Assembly: GCA_001949185.1 (NCBI GenBank) | Contig: BDGG01000001.1 | Span: 8,217,067-8,281,066, forward strand | Source: Ramazzottius varieornatus | Lineage: Eukaryota > Tardigrada > Eutardigrada > Parachela > Ramazzottiidae | Direction of reading: 5' to 3' | Length of the DNA: 64,000 nucleotides | The notes under the pieces: generated by a model | Told to the model about the DNA's origin: nothing | The model's database searches: none | Seen by the model: only the letters and a program-made list of their open reading frames with translations | Part shown: positions 1 through 10,932 of the stretch, one piece after another | Layout: each line of letters opens with the position of its first letter | How positions within the stretch are numbered: the stretch's first letter is position 1 | Made by a program: the position numbers and the translations under genes

Positions 1-3000
1 CATCCGCGAGGCCACTATGTGCCACCAAGGACGGTGTGGAGCTGCTGACGATCCCTTCGCTCCACGATTCCGGAAGGGTGGCGGCACGCTCGACATGCAG
101 CGTCACCGTCTCTCCGGTCGACTTTAGGACGTTGACGGCAAAGTCATGCTGACAGTTCCGCACGTCGGTTTCTCCTACCTGTCAAATTCACAACAATAAA
201 CATCAGAATTCGCTTTACTGCTCAGAGACATGTTCCCCGAATCTCCGAAGGAATTCCCTTGCAAGAAAGCCATTGGGGAGCTCGGCAGACAAACTCGCTT
301 AGATAATTTTCTCCAGTGGCGCAAGTTTTCAGCGTTTCTGGTTGACAGCCTGCGCCACTTGAAGAAAACAATCTTCTCGAGCTTGTTTGCCTACTGTGAG
401 TCCCACCTGAAAACTACTGGACTTCTGCACGATCGTTTAGAGACGCACTGATAAAGACAAGCTACTTCTGTCTTCGCCGAAAGCAATCAACAGAACTTCC
501 GGCAGAAATACGGCCGGTGAAATCGCTGAAGGTGATTTCCCCCGAAGACGCATAAACAACAATCAAAAGAATAATGTCCAGAATGACGTTCGGCAACTCG
601 CGAAACGCCAAAGCTCGAGAAATAAAATGAAATTTTACAGCCAATTTTGAGAACTGTCGCGCGGAATGATTTCTCGGTAGGAAATATTTGGAATGGAAAA
701 TGTGCGAGGAAGTGTCGAGTGAAAGATTTACTCACCGCCAGAATTTTGTCCTCGACCTGTAGTCTGCCATCTACCCAAGCAGCTCCGCCTTCGACAATCT
801 TGGTGATAAAAATGCCATTATCGCCCAGGACGTGCTGATTACCAATTCCACCAGCAATGCTAATACCCAAACCTAAACACCAACAAGCAAACCAACCTTT
901 AACCCTTTCACCAACAAGTGCAAACAGCCAATTTGTTCCACCGTGAGTGTTCAGATTTCTTCATCAGCCCAGAATTCCCAGCGAGGCAAACAGGAGCTCG
1001 GCAAACAAACTCGGCTGGGTTTATCCTCCCAAGTGGCGCACGTTTCCCATATCCCTTGCTGGAAGCGTGCTCCACTATGAAAACGCCGATCTTGTCGAGT
1101 TTATATGTAATGGTTTTAATTTTGAAAAAGCTTCTTTTCGCTGGATGATTTACCCTTTCTGGAGAATCTCATTCGGTGTATGGTGTGAAGAGCTATTTCG
1201 AAGACTTTTTCCATGGTAGTAAACACGCCATGAAATTTACATACGGTACCTCGATTGCCTTTGACAATGTCAAAGCGCATCTTCTGGGGCTTTCTTCGCT
1301 TGATGCGTAGCGTCAGGATGTTGCCTGCTCGTCGAAGAGCGGCGACAGCCACTTCGTGGTCGACATCAACGACGGCATCATCGTTGATCTGCAGTACCGT
1401 GTCACCGACCTGAAGAACTCTTCGCTAAGCGAGAGAAACATCGAACAAAGAAAAAAGAGCGAGACCTTACTTTAAGCCGCCCATCTAATTGCGCCGCTCC
1501 GCCCTCGATGATCTTGCTGATGTAGATGGAGGGATCGTTGTCGACGTGTGGATTATCGTTTCCGCCAGAGATGGAAAAGCCCAAGCCCGTTGCACCCTGA
1601 CGAGAACAAATTCCCTTTATTCACTTAAGCTTTGCTCCCTTCATCAGCAAGCTCAATCAATACCAATCATCACGGCAGGGAAGACGGAAGACTTGCTACA
1701 AAGTGATCCAGAGTTACTCACGCGCTCCAGAATAATCTCTTGGTATTCAAAGTCCGAGCCGGAAGCTGCAGCGTCAAGTGCTGCTTGACTGGTTGCTGTT
1801 GCTGGCACAGTATCCCCAAAGGAGTTGAATGAAGAGCGACTGGGCCGCTGACTTGCCTAAAACAACCACAGAAACGTAACTCAATTAACAGGTCGTGTTC
1901 ACCGCACGGCGCGCCACAACAAACACATGGCGTCACCACCACATGACATGCTTTGAGTGGTACAACCAAGCATGCACCGTTGAAAGCCAGCATTGATTAC
2001 TTGATTTGTGTCTACCGAGTCTAACAGAACGGCGCACCATTAGACATGCAGACGTCACAATGGCTTGCCATAAGGCTGGAATTTTGTTAATTGATTACCT
2101 GATTCATGTCTTTCATTCTGGTCAAACTGTTCGAATGCTCGCCATTGTTATACACGGAAACCTTTCTCGATCCATCTCCTGCGTCGTAACCGTTGGCTGA
2201 GGTAGAGTTCTGGGCGGAGAGGTTGGGGGAAGCCAGGAGGTCGTCCATCAGTCCCGTGGAGTTGGAGATTGGTCCACCGGAAACGCTGGCTGTTGCTGCT
2301 GCATCGAGTTGTCGATGCGAAGCCGAAGCGTAGAACGGCGATTGGTTTTGAAACTTACTACTCATTTGTAAGGCTTCTCGCGTCTTTTGTTGCGTGCTCT
2401 TTGCATCGTTCATCAGTGTGGCATCATAGAATTCTTGGATATCTACATACAATGGAACGGAGTTACACAACTAACCGTGGGGGCTATAAAGATTAGAAGG
2501 AAATTAAACGGGCCGATTTGTCAATACCCTCGGCATTCCGCGTTGTTTATTTAGAATTATGAAACTCCATAGTTTGCGGCGATAAGCGACCGAGGCGTGT
2601 TGGCTTACCCAGTAATGCTTGGAAGAGTGAGCTTTTGAATATTTTGATGACTTGTTCCACAGCTTGCCGAAGCTGCTGATCCTGAGGTCGAGAAAGTCGC
2701 GCGTGATACTCTTCCAGAAGCTGGAGCGCTCGATGAGCATCTGTAAACACAGCAAAGAGTCAATCAAACACATCAGTATCAACTTCACAGTGAAGTACCT
2801 AAAAGGAAGAATCAGTCGAGCGTAAAATCAAAAGCGAAAAACAATTGGCACCACTGAATCAGCTTGAGTGGCGCATGAGGTTACGATTTACACTGTGCTG
2901 TGCATTAAGCAGCGTGTGCAGTACCGTGACGCCATGCGCCACCCAGCTGAAGATGCTAATTAATTTAAGGGTTTGGTTGGTCGCGATTCCCGATTAAATT

Positions 3001-3129
3001 TATCGCTTCAATCACTGTCACAGCTTAGAGCGGGCAGCTTCGTTAACCCACTCTAAGGATAACTCAGCATCTTGCCAAGCTGCTACGAGGTCTCAAGGAG
3101 CAATTCTTACCTTCTTTACGCGCGGGCAT
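1..3129 (-). CDS. dlg1: Discs large (DLG/SAP97-type MAGUK scaffold), N-terminal part
   Basis: Membrane-associated guanylate kinase scaffold that clusters channels and polarity proteins at cell junctions and synapses. Coding exons read on the minus strand: 3111-3129, 2609-2740, 2099-2442, 1722-1856, 1471-1596, 1250-1409, 736-872 and 1-178. All phases agree (1053 nt before the last exon). The start MPARKED is followed directly by an L27 domain (motif [15 protein letters not shown], then LFQALLDIQEFYD), as in SAP97. A Ser/Asn-rich linker follows. PDZ1 begins with YQEIILER and [17 protein letters not shown]2 has [14 protein letters not shown] and KIVEGGAA, and ends with [11 protein letters not shown]. 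The GLGF carboxylate-binding loops are kept in both PDZ domains. PDZ3, SH3 and GK must lie beyond the window edge. The introns carry small inverted-repeat elements. Identification is firm; the exact first exon assumes that MPARKED is the true N-terminus. Confidence 0.95.
279..391. repeat. Intronic inverted-repeat element, family A, copy 1
   Basis: Lies wholly in the DLG intron 179-735. It opens with AGCTCGGCAGACAAACTCG and closes with CTCGAGCTTGTTTGCC. Inside is a second inverted pair around GTGGCGCA and TGCGCCAC. Same layout as the other family A copies in this window. Confidence 0.75.
995..1104. repeat. Intronic inverted-repeat element, family A, copy 2
   Basis: Lies in the DLG intron 873-1249. 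Left end AGCTCGGCAAACAAACTCGG, core GTGGCGCACGTTTCC against GGAAGCGTGC, right end CTTGTCGAGTTTA. One of the clearest copies for deriving a consensus. Confidence 0.8.
2858..2956. repeat. Diverged family A-like inverted repeat
   Basis: In the first DLG intron (2741-3110). The arms AGCTTGAGTGGCGCATG and CATGCGCCACCCAGCT are near-complementary and resemble the core of family A, but the outer TIR is not recognisable. It may be an old copy. Confidence 0.4.
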
Positions 3130-3952
3130 GTTGACCATACAAACTCAGAATTCCGATGAAGGTAGATAAATTAATTCGGTCAGCGGGCCGATAATTACTC
3201 AGTCTTCTTGGTCCACGACAGTTCGCAGGAAAGTAGAGAGATGTGCTTCCAACAGTACCATGGCAGGGATGACGCTTGGGAAGACTGGGAGAAAACCTTA
3301 ACGGTTAAACGTTTTGCAGAAAGTTTGTTGGCGGAATGCCAAAGAGAAGGAATCTTCTGGCTTTACCGTAAAAACAACACGCAGGTCAAACGGTAGGTAG
3401 GGCGAAGCGGTTACAATGCGAAGATCACGTTGTTATACCAAGCGGACGCAACGGAAACCGCCTCGCATTAGTACGCAAACCCCGCCCTCCGTTACAACGT
3501 CCAGACTTCGAGAGATTCCAGATTTGCAATCGTACATTCGGAACCGGAACAAGACAAATTTTTTCTACAAACCTGCGTATACGTGAAGCAGCTTGAAGAT
3601 CCAACTACTAAGACCAATGCTTCGACTGCCGAAGCACCGTCGTCGCTTCGACCTCGACGGATCAAGCTACCGCAGCTAAAACGAACTGAGAAGCTGGCGA
3701 GTCAAACGCCGGACTGCGAACAAAACCGCATCTATTACGGTAAAATTCTAAACACGGGGATACCAAAACCGAAACACTCTGAGACAAAGATCAGGCTAGA
3801 AAATGGCAAAAACACGACTAGAGCAAAGCCTTGACCGGGAAATCGATCGCCTTTCAGCGCTCGGTACTAGACTATTATCATGCAGAAACTGCAAGAAAAG
3901 AGCAGGGGGAAATTCATCACTTCTTTCGCTGATGTGGAGGACATGCTCAACT
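3130..3952. other. Intergenic interval between DLG and calcineurin B
   Basis: Covers DLG 5' flanking and leader sequence and the 3' flank of calcineurin B. Short open frames on both strands (for example 3208-3396 and 3583-3834) show no domain, no good splice context and no family resemblance. No gene seen. Confidence 0.5.
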
Positions 3953-4705
3953 TTATACATCGACGACCATCTTCTTGTGTACATCGGTGTGACCGACCAC
4001 GGTGCAGAATTCCTCGAAGGAGATCTTGCCTACAAAAAACTCACAAAAATAAGTTTGGGACCCAGGCGCTGGGCAAGCTCGCTCGTCAAGTGGCGCACAC
4101 TTCCACCCAACAACCCCGGAACCGTGCGCCGCTTGCGAGCTCGACAGAATTATTTTTCAATGTGGGGCACGCTACCAGCCAACAAAACTGCAAAGGTGCG
4201 CCACTGACGAAACCGTCTTGTCGAGTTTACTTTGTAACAACACATGACGAAATTGAATACCGCTCTTACCGTCTTGGTCCTTGTCAGCATACATGATGGT
4301 CTTGTCCACAATTTGTTGTAGTTGCGAGTCCTTCAGGTTACTGCCCACCATCATCTTCAGCACTTGGAAGAGTTCTCCATTGGCAATGTACCCATCTCGA
4401 TCGATGTCGTAGATGGAGAAGGCGAAGCGCAACTTGGATTCTTTGTCGCCTTTGACGCTAAACTGCGACACCCCTTGAATGAACTCTTTGAAGTCAACTT
4501 CTCCGTTCCCGTCCGAGTCAAATATGTCTATCACACGCTGGACCAGCGGGTTCTGTTGAAGTTCGGGCAGGGACATGAACTCGTCCACGCTCAACGCTCC
4601 GGAGTTGTCCAAATCGAGCTTCTTGAACCGTTTACCCAGACGGCGGATCTCGTCCGCGTCAAACGTGGAGCACATCTCCAGTTGCAAAGAAGCTTCGTTA
4701 CCCAT
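3953..4705 (-). CDS. CanB: Calcineurin subunit B (regulatory Ca2+-binding subunit)
   Basis: Regulatory subunit of the Ca2+/calmodulin-dependent protein phosphatase PP2B. Two coding exons on the minus strand, 4270-4705 and 3953-4029, make 170 codons, exactly the family length. It starts [11 protein letters not shown], with Gly2 available for N-myristoylation. Four EF-hand loops are visible: [36 protein letters not shown] and DKDQDGKISFEE. The last is completed across the splice. The C-terminus HKKMVVDV is canonical. The intron 4030-4269 contains a family A repeat. Upstream in frame the reading stays open to 4819, but MGNEAS is the conserved start. An acceptor-like site near 4747-4750 (minus) suggests a 5' UTR intron. 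Identification is essentially certain. Confidence 0.97.
4075..4231. repeat. Intronic inverted-repeat element, family A, copy 3
   Basis: Occupies about two thirds of the single calcineurin B coding intron. It shows two consecutive GTGGCGCAC / GTGCGCCAC hairpins and ends CTTGTCGAGTTTAC. It appears to be a doubled or rearranged copy. Confidence 0.7.
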
Positions 4706-4859
4706 TCTGTCAAGTTTGGTGCAGGCGGTTGTAAAAGACGAAGACCTGCAAAAAGAAAAGTAACATGAAATGACACCAACGACCCCAAATAACCCGCGCA
4801 TGACGTTATACGACAACACGTCCTGTCAAGTTGATCATCTGACACTATCACGAGCTACT

Positions 4860-6330
4860 CATGATGTCATGGGTCCGTTACGCAAACTTCAAAAAAAGTG
4901 AACCTGACATACTTTTGTTTAACTACTCACTTGACTTTCCTTCGAGCCAGACAAGAACCTTTGCACAGATAGAATCCTGGATGATCAACGGATGTGTTCG
5001 ATGTCTCTCGGAGGAAGTTGGCCCGAACCGAGGAATACTTGTCGACGATGCGACGGTAACTCGTCGGTGAGTCGGTGATGCTGCTGCTTACGGACACGAT
5101 ATGTCGTTCGCGACTCTGCCAAAGTAGTTCGCGTTGTTAACTGCTGAACTCCTTCGTTAGCGTCCTACCTAAAACTACCTCGATGAATGCAATCAAATAT
5201 GAATGGAACAGCAGAAAATGGGAGACCATGCGGACGATGAACGAAGTGTTTACAAACAAGGCTCCCTTTTCCGCTTGGTAGCTTGCACCGAACGAACCGA
5301 AGTGGTGTATGACATGACCACAGTCTGACTAGGACATCACAGAGATACTAGTACAGAAATACTAGTACCAATTCGGAGTTACTGTACTGACCGGTGTCCT
5401 CCCAGATGCGTTACGAAGGAATATATCCGATAGCGGTATTCCCGGAAAACATTTACTGCGTTCCAAATTGCGTTGCTCTCAATGTTGCCATGCGGGACCG
5501 GAAGGACAGAGAAAACTGATTGGTGCTGACGGGTACAGCATAACTGTTGTTCATCGGGATTCGTGAGTCGTGACGATGCTTAAGGGAAGACTGTCGACCC
5601 GCAAGCGTGGTTCTGGAGTACGATCTCGCAAACTATCTAGCCGTGTAGAGGAAACCTTCATCTGCTAGAAAATTTTTCTTATGCATTTGAAATATCCATC
5701 GGCAAAATCACACAAAATCTCTTCAAACAAGGAAGTTACGGGAACTTCAGATTGACCGGTCGAGCAGTGAAAAGGACCCTGCCTGTACCTGGTCTCTTTT
5801 TACTGTTCATTGGTCAGCGTTCTCAGTGACTTGCCTTTTTTCCGCGCGGTGCCTTCAGGGTAATTAGCAAGTCATAAAAGTCGTTGATAACATGACCATA
5901 GAGTGGCCGGGCTCAGCGCATGGACAAAGAGCACGGAATACGGGCGTTAAAAGTGCTCTCACGTTGATGCCATACTGCCAACAGCCGACCCACTCAACTA
6001 CAAAAATCGAATGAAAAATCAGGAGCTGCTCAGAACATCTCAAAATATTCACGGAGCTATCAATAGACAAGAGATGTATAAATATTTCTGCCGAAGGATC
6101 GTCTTTTACAGTGCATAGGTTTCGAGTAATCTTTTTTTAGAGAGTCTCTTCGGTGATTGGAGCGATATCGTTGCGCACCCAGAAATGGTCTTCCGATTCC
6201 ACTCGGCAAAACTCTTCATCTGATTGAGATGTACACAATAATTTTTGAACTGAGCAATTCAGGCCACTCTCCGATTTCTAGTGAATTTAATCCCGATTTC
6301 CGTTCAATGCAGCTTTAGAATCATCGTAAC
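4860..6330. other. No gene recognised
   Basis: About 1.5 kb upstream of calcineurin B with only short open frames (4861-5070 plus, 5864-6070 minus) that match nothing I know and lack splice context. It may hold calcineurin B promoter sequence, but no motif can be assigned. Confidence 0.5.
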
Positions 6331-6618
6331 TAGACTTGCTGGAAATTCTCAGTTTCTGGCGAATTTGGCGAACGAAGGAACAGGTGTCGAGCGCAGGTGT
6401 GCAGTGGGCATCAGAACATGACGGCACGCACCTAAAAACAGCGGTTCCGTCACCGTTTGACTTGATTGAATTCATTCGAACGCTGAACAACTACAAGACT
6501 GCTTGGTTGACGAAAATTTGCACTGCGTGCATTCAGCCGGTAAAGAGAGGCTGAACAAAGCAGTTGAATTGAGCCAATCGCGAATTTATTCAGGAAATGG
6601 AGAATTTCCAGCAACTCC
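6331..6618. mobile_element. Family B MITE, copy 1 (pair with 58056-58342)
   Basis: A 288-bp non-coding element with inverted ends of about 20 bp. The left end is AGACTTGCTGGAAATTCTC; the reverse complement of the right end is GGAGTTGCTGGAAATTCTC. By eye it is nearly identical along its full length to 58056-58342. The short open frame through it (6336-6554) recurs in the other copy and is a shared-sequence artefact, not a gene. Confidence 0.85.
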
Positions 6619-6815
6619 AATCGAAACGTACTTTTGCAAAACCGTTTTCGCCAAAGTATACTAAGATCAGTTGTTTGACTAAGCAACATTTCTTGTGAGT
6701 AAGATTTCGTTTGGGTAATGGACTACGCCCGTCGACTCGAGAGCTACTCGAGCTAGATCAGTCTTCCCTTAAGCTTAAAACTGTGCAGAAGAAATCCCGT
6801 GGTTCTTGCTCGCAG

Positions 6816-7574
6816 GGACAGGAACGCTCTGTCAAAGTCAAGCGAGGTATTTTATGCCATGTTTTACGGACCAGTCGCACAGCGGAGAAATCCAGACGAA
6901 ATTATCGAAGAAGATGATGTAGATTCCGAGGCTTTTTCCATTATGCTGCAGCGAGTATGAATTCAAAAACAGCAAGCGAGAAAGCTGCACGGATTATTTC
7001 GATTTTCGCTCGCCAAATCCGCGATGAGAGTTTTCCCAAGTTACGAACGGCTTTAGCTTTTAAACATGAGACTGTGCGTCACTTGGGAAAACAATCTTTC
7101 TGAGGTGGTTTGCCGGGCTTTCATCTGTCTTTCAAGGTACGCGTACATGTACACCGACTCCATCGGACCTATCGGGCAAGATAATCGCGATCCCTTCGGC
7201 AACAAAGTCGGACTAGCTTTCCAGACTATAAAGTGTGCCGGAAAATACGATGTGCCAGGTCTGCTTATGCTGGCTCGCAGCTGGATTCTGGAATCTGGAC
7301 GATATCGCAAGAACCTTCGAGACCTCGGACAGTGTCGCGGAATATGAACTTCATTACGCCCTCTATACGTATGTAAGGTCCAAGATATCTGCGCGAGTAC
7401 TGCACTGAATGGGCACAAATATGTTGGTTGGTTTTCGTCCCAGGCGCGCGGAACCCGGCCGAGTGGATGGACAAGCCGATTGTAAAGGCTGTCTGGCGGG
7501 AAATCGATGCCCTCGCCATTGCGGTTCTTGGGGTTCTGATGAAGTCCTATGGACCGTGGACGACGCCTTCATGA
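6816..7574 (+). pseudogene. BTB/POZ-domain gene fragment, probably broken
   Basis: Exon 6816-6950 reads NALSKSSEVFYAMFYGPVAQ and then DVDSEAFSIMLQ. This is the classic middle of a BTB domain (a protein-interaction fold, often a cullin-3 adaptor), closest in pattern to BTBD3/6. Exon 7137 onward continues YAYMYTDS and then KYDVPGLLMLARSW, the BTB C-terminal half. The join needs a GC-AG intron (CA|GCGAGT to AAG). After SWILES the original frame stops at 7347. A +1 frame stays open (WNLDDIARTFETSDSVAEYE), and after a possible intron it runs to NPAEWMDKPIVKAVWREI, ending at 7574. No 5' exon with a start codon was found. This is either a frameshifted pseudogene or a gene with an assembly error. A partial family A repeat sits in its intron. 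Confidence 0.55.
7063..7128. repeat. Partial family A inverted-repeat element
   Basis: Right half of a family A element (TGCGTCACTTGGGAAAACA, then GGTTTGCCGGGCTTTC) inside the BTB-fragment intron 6951-7136. The left half is missing. Confidence 0.55.
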
Positions 7575-7689
7575 TGGAACTCAGCTCCAGTAAAACACCG
7601 AAAACATATATAACACTTCCGACATGACATTCCAGAAGCAGCAGTCATCTAACCAGTGGCTATCTTTTAAGCTCATGTGTTCTACCCAA

Positions 7690-8146
7690 ACTTCCTGGTG
7701 ACGTCTCGCAAGCGAAGGCTCAAATGAAATTGAAACAGCTCGTCGCCTCCATCGCTGAACAAATTTTCGTTACTGACAGTCTGGCAGCCACACGTGTCAC
7801 GTACGTTTTTCCACTTTTGGTATGCCGGGCTGACAACTTCCGTGTTCGAACTAGCTGGGTGATCTCCCTCCTCCCACTGCCAGATGAACCTCGGGTCACG
7901 TCGGCGGGTACGCTGGCTGGGTATCCGCTCAATAAGACAAAACATCCGTCCAAAGACTGCCCATGCTGTAGCGTCCAAGAACCACCGTTCCGTTGTGTTG
8001 AGTGAAATGCAGCGAGAGCTAACTTTGCGATCATTTCGCAAGGCCAAGACGACCGTTCGTTTGCAGAATGAAGTGCAAATTGTAACAGCGGACAACATAC
8101 TTCTGTACTCGACCATAAGCTTTACCACACTGACCAGAGGACGATA
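7690..8146 (+). other. Open stretches of uncertain coding status
   Basis: Three plus-strand open segments: about 7710-7800 (KAQMKLKQLVASIAEQ), about 7884-7970, and about 7980-8146 (VLSEMQRELTLRSFRKAKTT, then a stop). They have plausible splice-like edges (TGCCAG at 7883) and some coding look, but no recognised domain. They could be 3' exons of the BTB fragment or chance. A minus-strand frame at 7682-8128 overlaps and looks like a shadow. Confidence 0.25.
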
Positions 8147-8670
8147 GCTGACGCATATGCTATATGTGGTGAATTTACTGTATACAGTACTAACTACTGT
8201 ACTTAAAGTACCAACTATTCAAAGCGTAAAAATTCGACAAGACCCACGCCGGGTTCGCCGACCTCGACGTTTCTTGTGATGCTACTTACAAACTCAGTTT
8301 TCACAAACTTGCTCCAGCAATGATGAGTAGCCAGGCATTTGAAACGTTTTTGTCGATTTCTGCTTTCTTCCATAGTTATAATTCAGCAAAAGTCCCACTC
8401 AACATAGTATCCCCGTTCCTACTTTGTAATTATCTGTAGGTATTTTCGTTATCTCGAAAGTTCTTGACTCAGTAAAGCGAACAATCAACAACAAAAATGG
8501 TGGCCATAAACTTCCGCTTTGGGCGCATAGCTGTGGTCGTTGGCCTCCAATGAATGATCTTTGCTTGCAAGATTGTAACTTTGCTCTGACCACCAGGATG
8601 TAGTAACAAAGAACAAAGAGCATACTGTGGGCTTTGCTACGACCATCAATCATCGACCATCGACCATCGG

Positions 8671-8678
8671 TATAAAGG
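8671..8678 (+). promoter_or_regulatory. TATA box of the glycosyltransferase gene
   Basis: TATAAAGG lies 62 bp upstream of the ATG at 8733, in the spacing expected for a core promoter of an intronless gene with a short leader. Just upstream is a short tandem repeat of ATCGACCATCG. Confidence 0.6.
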
Positions 8679-8732
8679 CCGCCAGAAACTTGTCGACTGT
8701 CGGTTAGTGCATTGCAAGACTGAACTGTAAAA

Positions 8733-9754
8733 ATGACGGTCGCGATCGACGAGTCCTCTGTATTCGATACTACGAGAGCGGTTCGATATTACATCAGTAG
8801 GCATCTTCTCAACATAGCTTTTTTGTCCGCTTTGTGCCTGTGCCTCATCGGCGTTTTAGGTGTTTCGCGATCAATGGTCCCCTTCACCCCCCCCCCTACG
8901 ATTTCGACCTTCTTAGGAGGGAACATCACTCGAATGACAGAGCCATCCATACAACTTCTGTATCTAACAGTTCCGAACTGCTGGTTCATTTCTTCAAACT
9001 ATATGCGACACAGAACCCAACGGTGGCCGATCAGCTTTCCTTTCTCGAATGCCTCAGTCTCAGATCCGTCGTGAAGAACCTAAAGCCGGACCAGATTATC
9101 ATACACACCAATGTCGTGGATTTCTGGCCACTGGATTCTTGTAACGAACTGGTGACCAATTGGACTGGCATCCATCTCAAGTACCTGCCACGAAGATTCA
9201 CGATGAAAGGCCAGAGAATAAAGTGGATCTCTCACGAGGTCGACATAGCCAAACTTTCGGTTCTGCGTCACTATGGTGGACTGACCTTGGACTTTGACGT
9301 ATTTATCATCAACGGGACGGAAGTACGACGGCTGCTAAATTCGGCGCCTTGTATCATCTGCGATGAGAACCCGAAAGACCGTGACGGCTTTAAGGTAAAT
9401 GCGGGTTTCTTTGGATGCTTTCATAAGGAGCTCGCGCAATACCCGGCACTCATCAGAGAACAGTCATATGACGCGGACTACAAAGCAAGTAAATGGGTGT
9501 ACAACATTGGCTTGAAGGCAATGAAGATCCTTAGAAAGTACCCGAAAACGGCAGTGTTGGTGGAGAACATATGCAACAACCCGGCCTGGGACAACATCTC
9601 GTCATTCATGCAGACAAGAAATTCGGCAGACTGGTCAACCAAGCCAGCTTTCCACACTTACTTTCATGAGAAAAATTTTAAGAGATCAGATGCGCTGAAA
9701 ATGAATTCTACCGCCGGCGATATGTTCCGTTGGATATTAAAAAATGGAAACTGA
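8733..9754 (+). CDS. Type II membrane DXD glycosyltransferase (GT32/A4GALT-like), frame break in a C10 run
   Basis: Predicted Golgi glycosyltransferase that transfers a sugar from a nucleotide donor. The N-terminus (8733 frame) has a signal-anchor segment, LLNIAFLSALCLCLIGVLGV, as expected for a type II Golgi enzyme. The catalytic part is in the frame ending at 9754. It carries DIAKLSVLRHYGGLTLDFDV, the glycosyl-transfer-sugar motif with a DxD (DFD) that binds Mn2+ and donor, then NAGFFGC and a C-terminal Trp-rich segment. The two frames meet at a run of ten C (8887-8896). One more C would make a single reading frame of about 340 codons. The gene is intronless. The most likely cause is a homopolymer sequencing error; a true inactivating indel or slippage is possible. 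The exact acceptor specificity cannot be told. Confidence 0.8.
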
Positions 9755-10340
9755 TGTCGCTTGCTGTGCAACATTAAGACCGAAAAAAATTACAAAAAAA
9801 CGAAAACATGTTGTACAGTAGTTGGGCGAGGCGTACACCTGGAATTCCGAGTCTATAAGGCTTACAGACCGAAGGTCGTCGTCGTGCGCCGTGTGGTAGC
9901 ATAAATCACGCCTTCGACTCCATGCCTAATCTTTTCTGTCCGAAAAATTCACATCGAGCACAGTCTCTTTCGGATGTGACTCTTGATGCCACTCGTCCAA
10001 GAAATCTTGGCCCTGAAGTATACCCTTGAGCAAAAGACTATTCTATCTACTGTTATTTATGAAAAGGAGAAACGATAAATTCCGCCAAAGGCGAGATATA
10101 CGAATTTTCAAAACTTCCCTCCGAAAAACCGCAAAGTTTTACTGACAGACCTCATAATTATGCGGGTTCGCGCTCGCTTGATTGATTGATCCATAATTAG
10201 AACTCGAATTTTTTTCATAACTGGAATTCGTTAGCGATAATAGGTTTTACTTGCAGTCAGCTGATCACGTAGACTTAAGGCTAGCATCAGTGTTATTTTA
10301 CTACGACAGTAAAATTAATAGAGAATCCAGCCCCAATGCT
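9755..10340. other. 3' flank of the glycosyltransferase, no gene
   Basis: No open frame or repeat of note. An A-rich tract follows the stop at 9780-9805 without a clear AATAAA. Confidence 0.5.
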
Positions 10341-10423
10341 AAGTCTACGGCTACANNNNNNNNNNNNNNNNNNNNNNNNNNNNNNNNNNNNNNNNNNNNN
10401 NNNNNCGCTGTAGCCGTAGACTT
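10341..10423. repeat. 50-N assembly gap inside a 15-bp perfect inverted repeat
   Basis: AAGTCTACGGCTACA (10341-10355) abuts the gap at 10356-10405. TGTAGCCGTAGACTT (10409-10423) follows almost at once on the other side. The gap therefore lies in the loop of a hairpin, a typical place for assembly or sequencing failure. A partial third copy (TTGTAGCCGTG) follows at about 10430. Confidence 0.85.
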
Positions 10424-10614
10424 GAAGACTTGTAGCCGTGAAACCGCGAATCTGCAGCCCGGAGTCGATCGTATCCGACCCCAAATCGCGTCTCAAGTTG
10501 TGCATTACCAAGTGCAGCCTCTGTTCCACAGAAGGGGCCGACAGATTAATCGAAATCCGACCTGGACTGAAGGCTAAACGGTCGGACTAACTGTTCTATT
10601 CTGAGTCGTTGAAC

Positions 10615-10770
10615 TGATCCTCCTCGGTTTCCAACCGGATAAAAGATTGGTTGGATGGACCTCCTGACCGGATCCGAAGCGGATGGTTGGTATCCTATCC
10701 GGTTGGCGGCTGGATGGTTGAAGACCATCCAATCTGAATTCTCTCCGGATGGATCCGGATCCATTCGTTA
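10615..10770. repeat. Degenerate GGAT/ATCC-rich simple repeat
   Basis: Irregular recurrence of GGTTGGATGG, GGATCCGGAT, TATCCGGTTGG and similar words over about 155 bp. It reads like a decayed satellite built on GGAT(N)GGT. No coding signal. Confidence 0.5.
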
Positions 10771-10932
10771 GTGAATTGGTTTTCAACAACCCTAGATATG
10801 GTCGATCGATAGATCCCGTCGAGCTGTCTAAGGAACGTATCAGGGACGAAAAATAATGCCCCCGGGGGGAGCAAATTCTACCGACTTCTCTCACGTCACC
10901 GCCCCTTCTTCCGCGCTCTTCTGTAATATTGC

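Noticed and set aside
4322-4768. 148-codon plus-strand frame
   Set aside because: Exactly antisense to calcineurin B; no features of its own.
6336-6554. 72-codon frame repeated at 58 kb, considered as a conserved gene
   Set aside because: The shared sequence is a MITE; the two copies have different frame ends and no domain.
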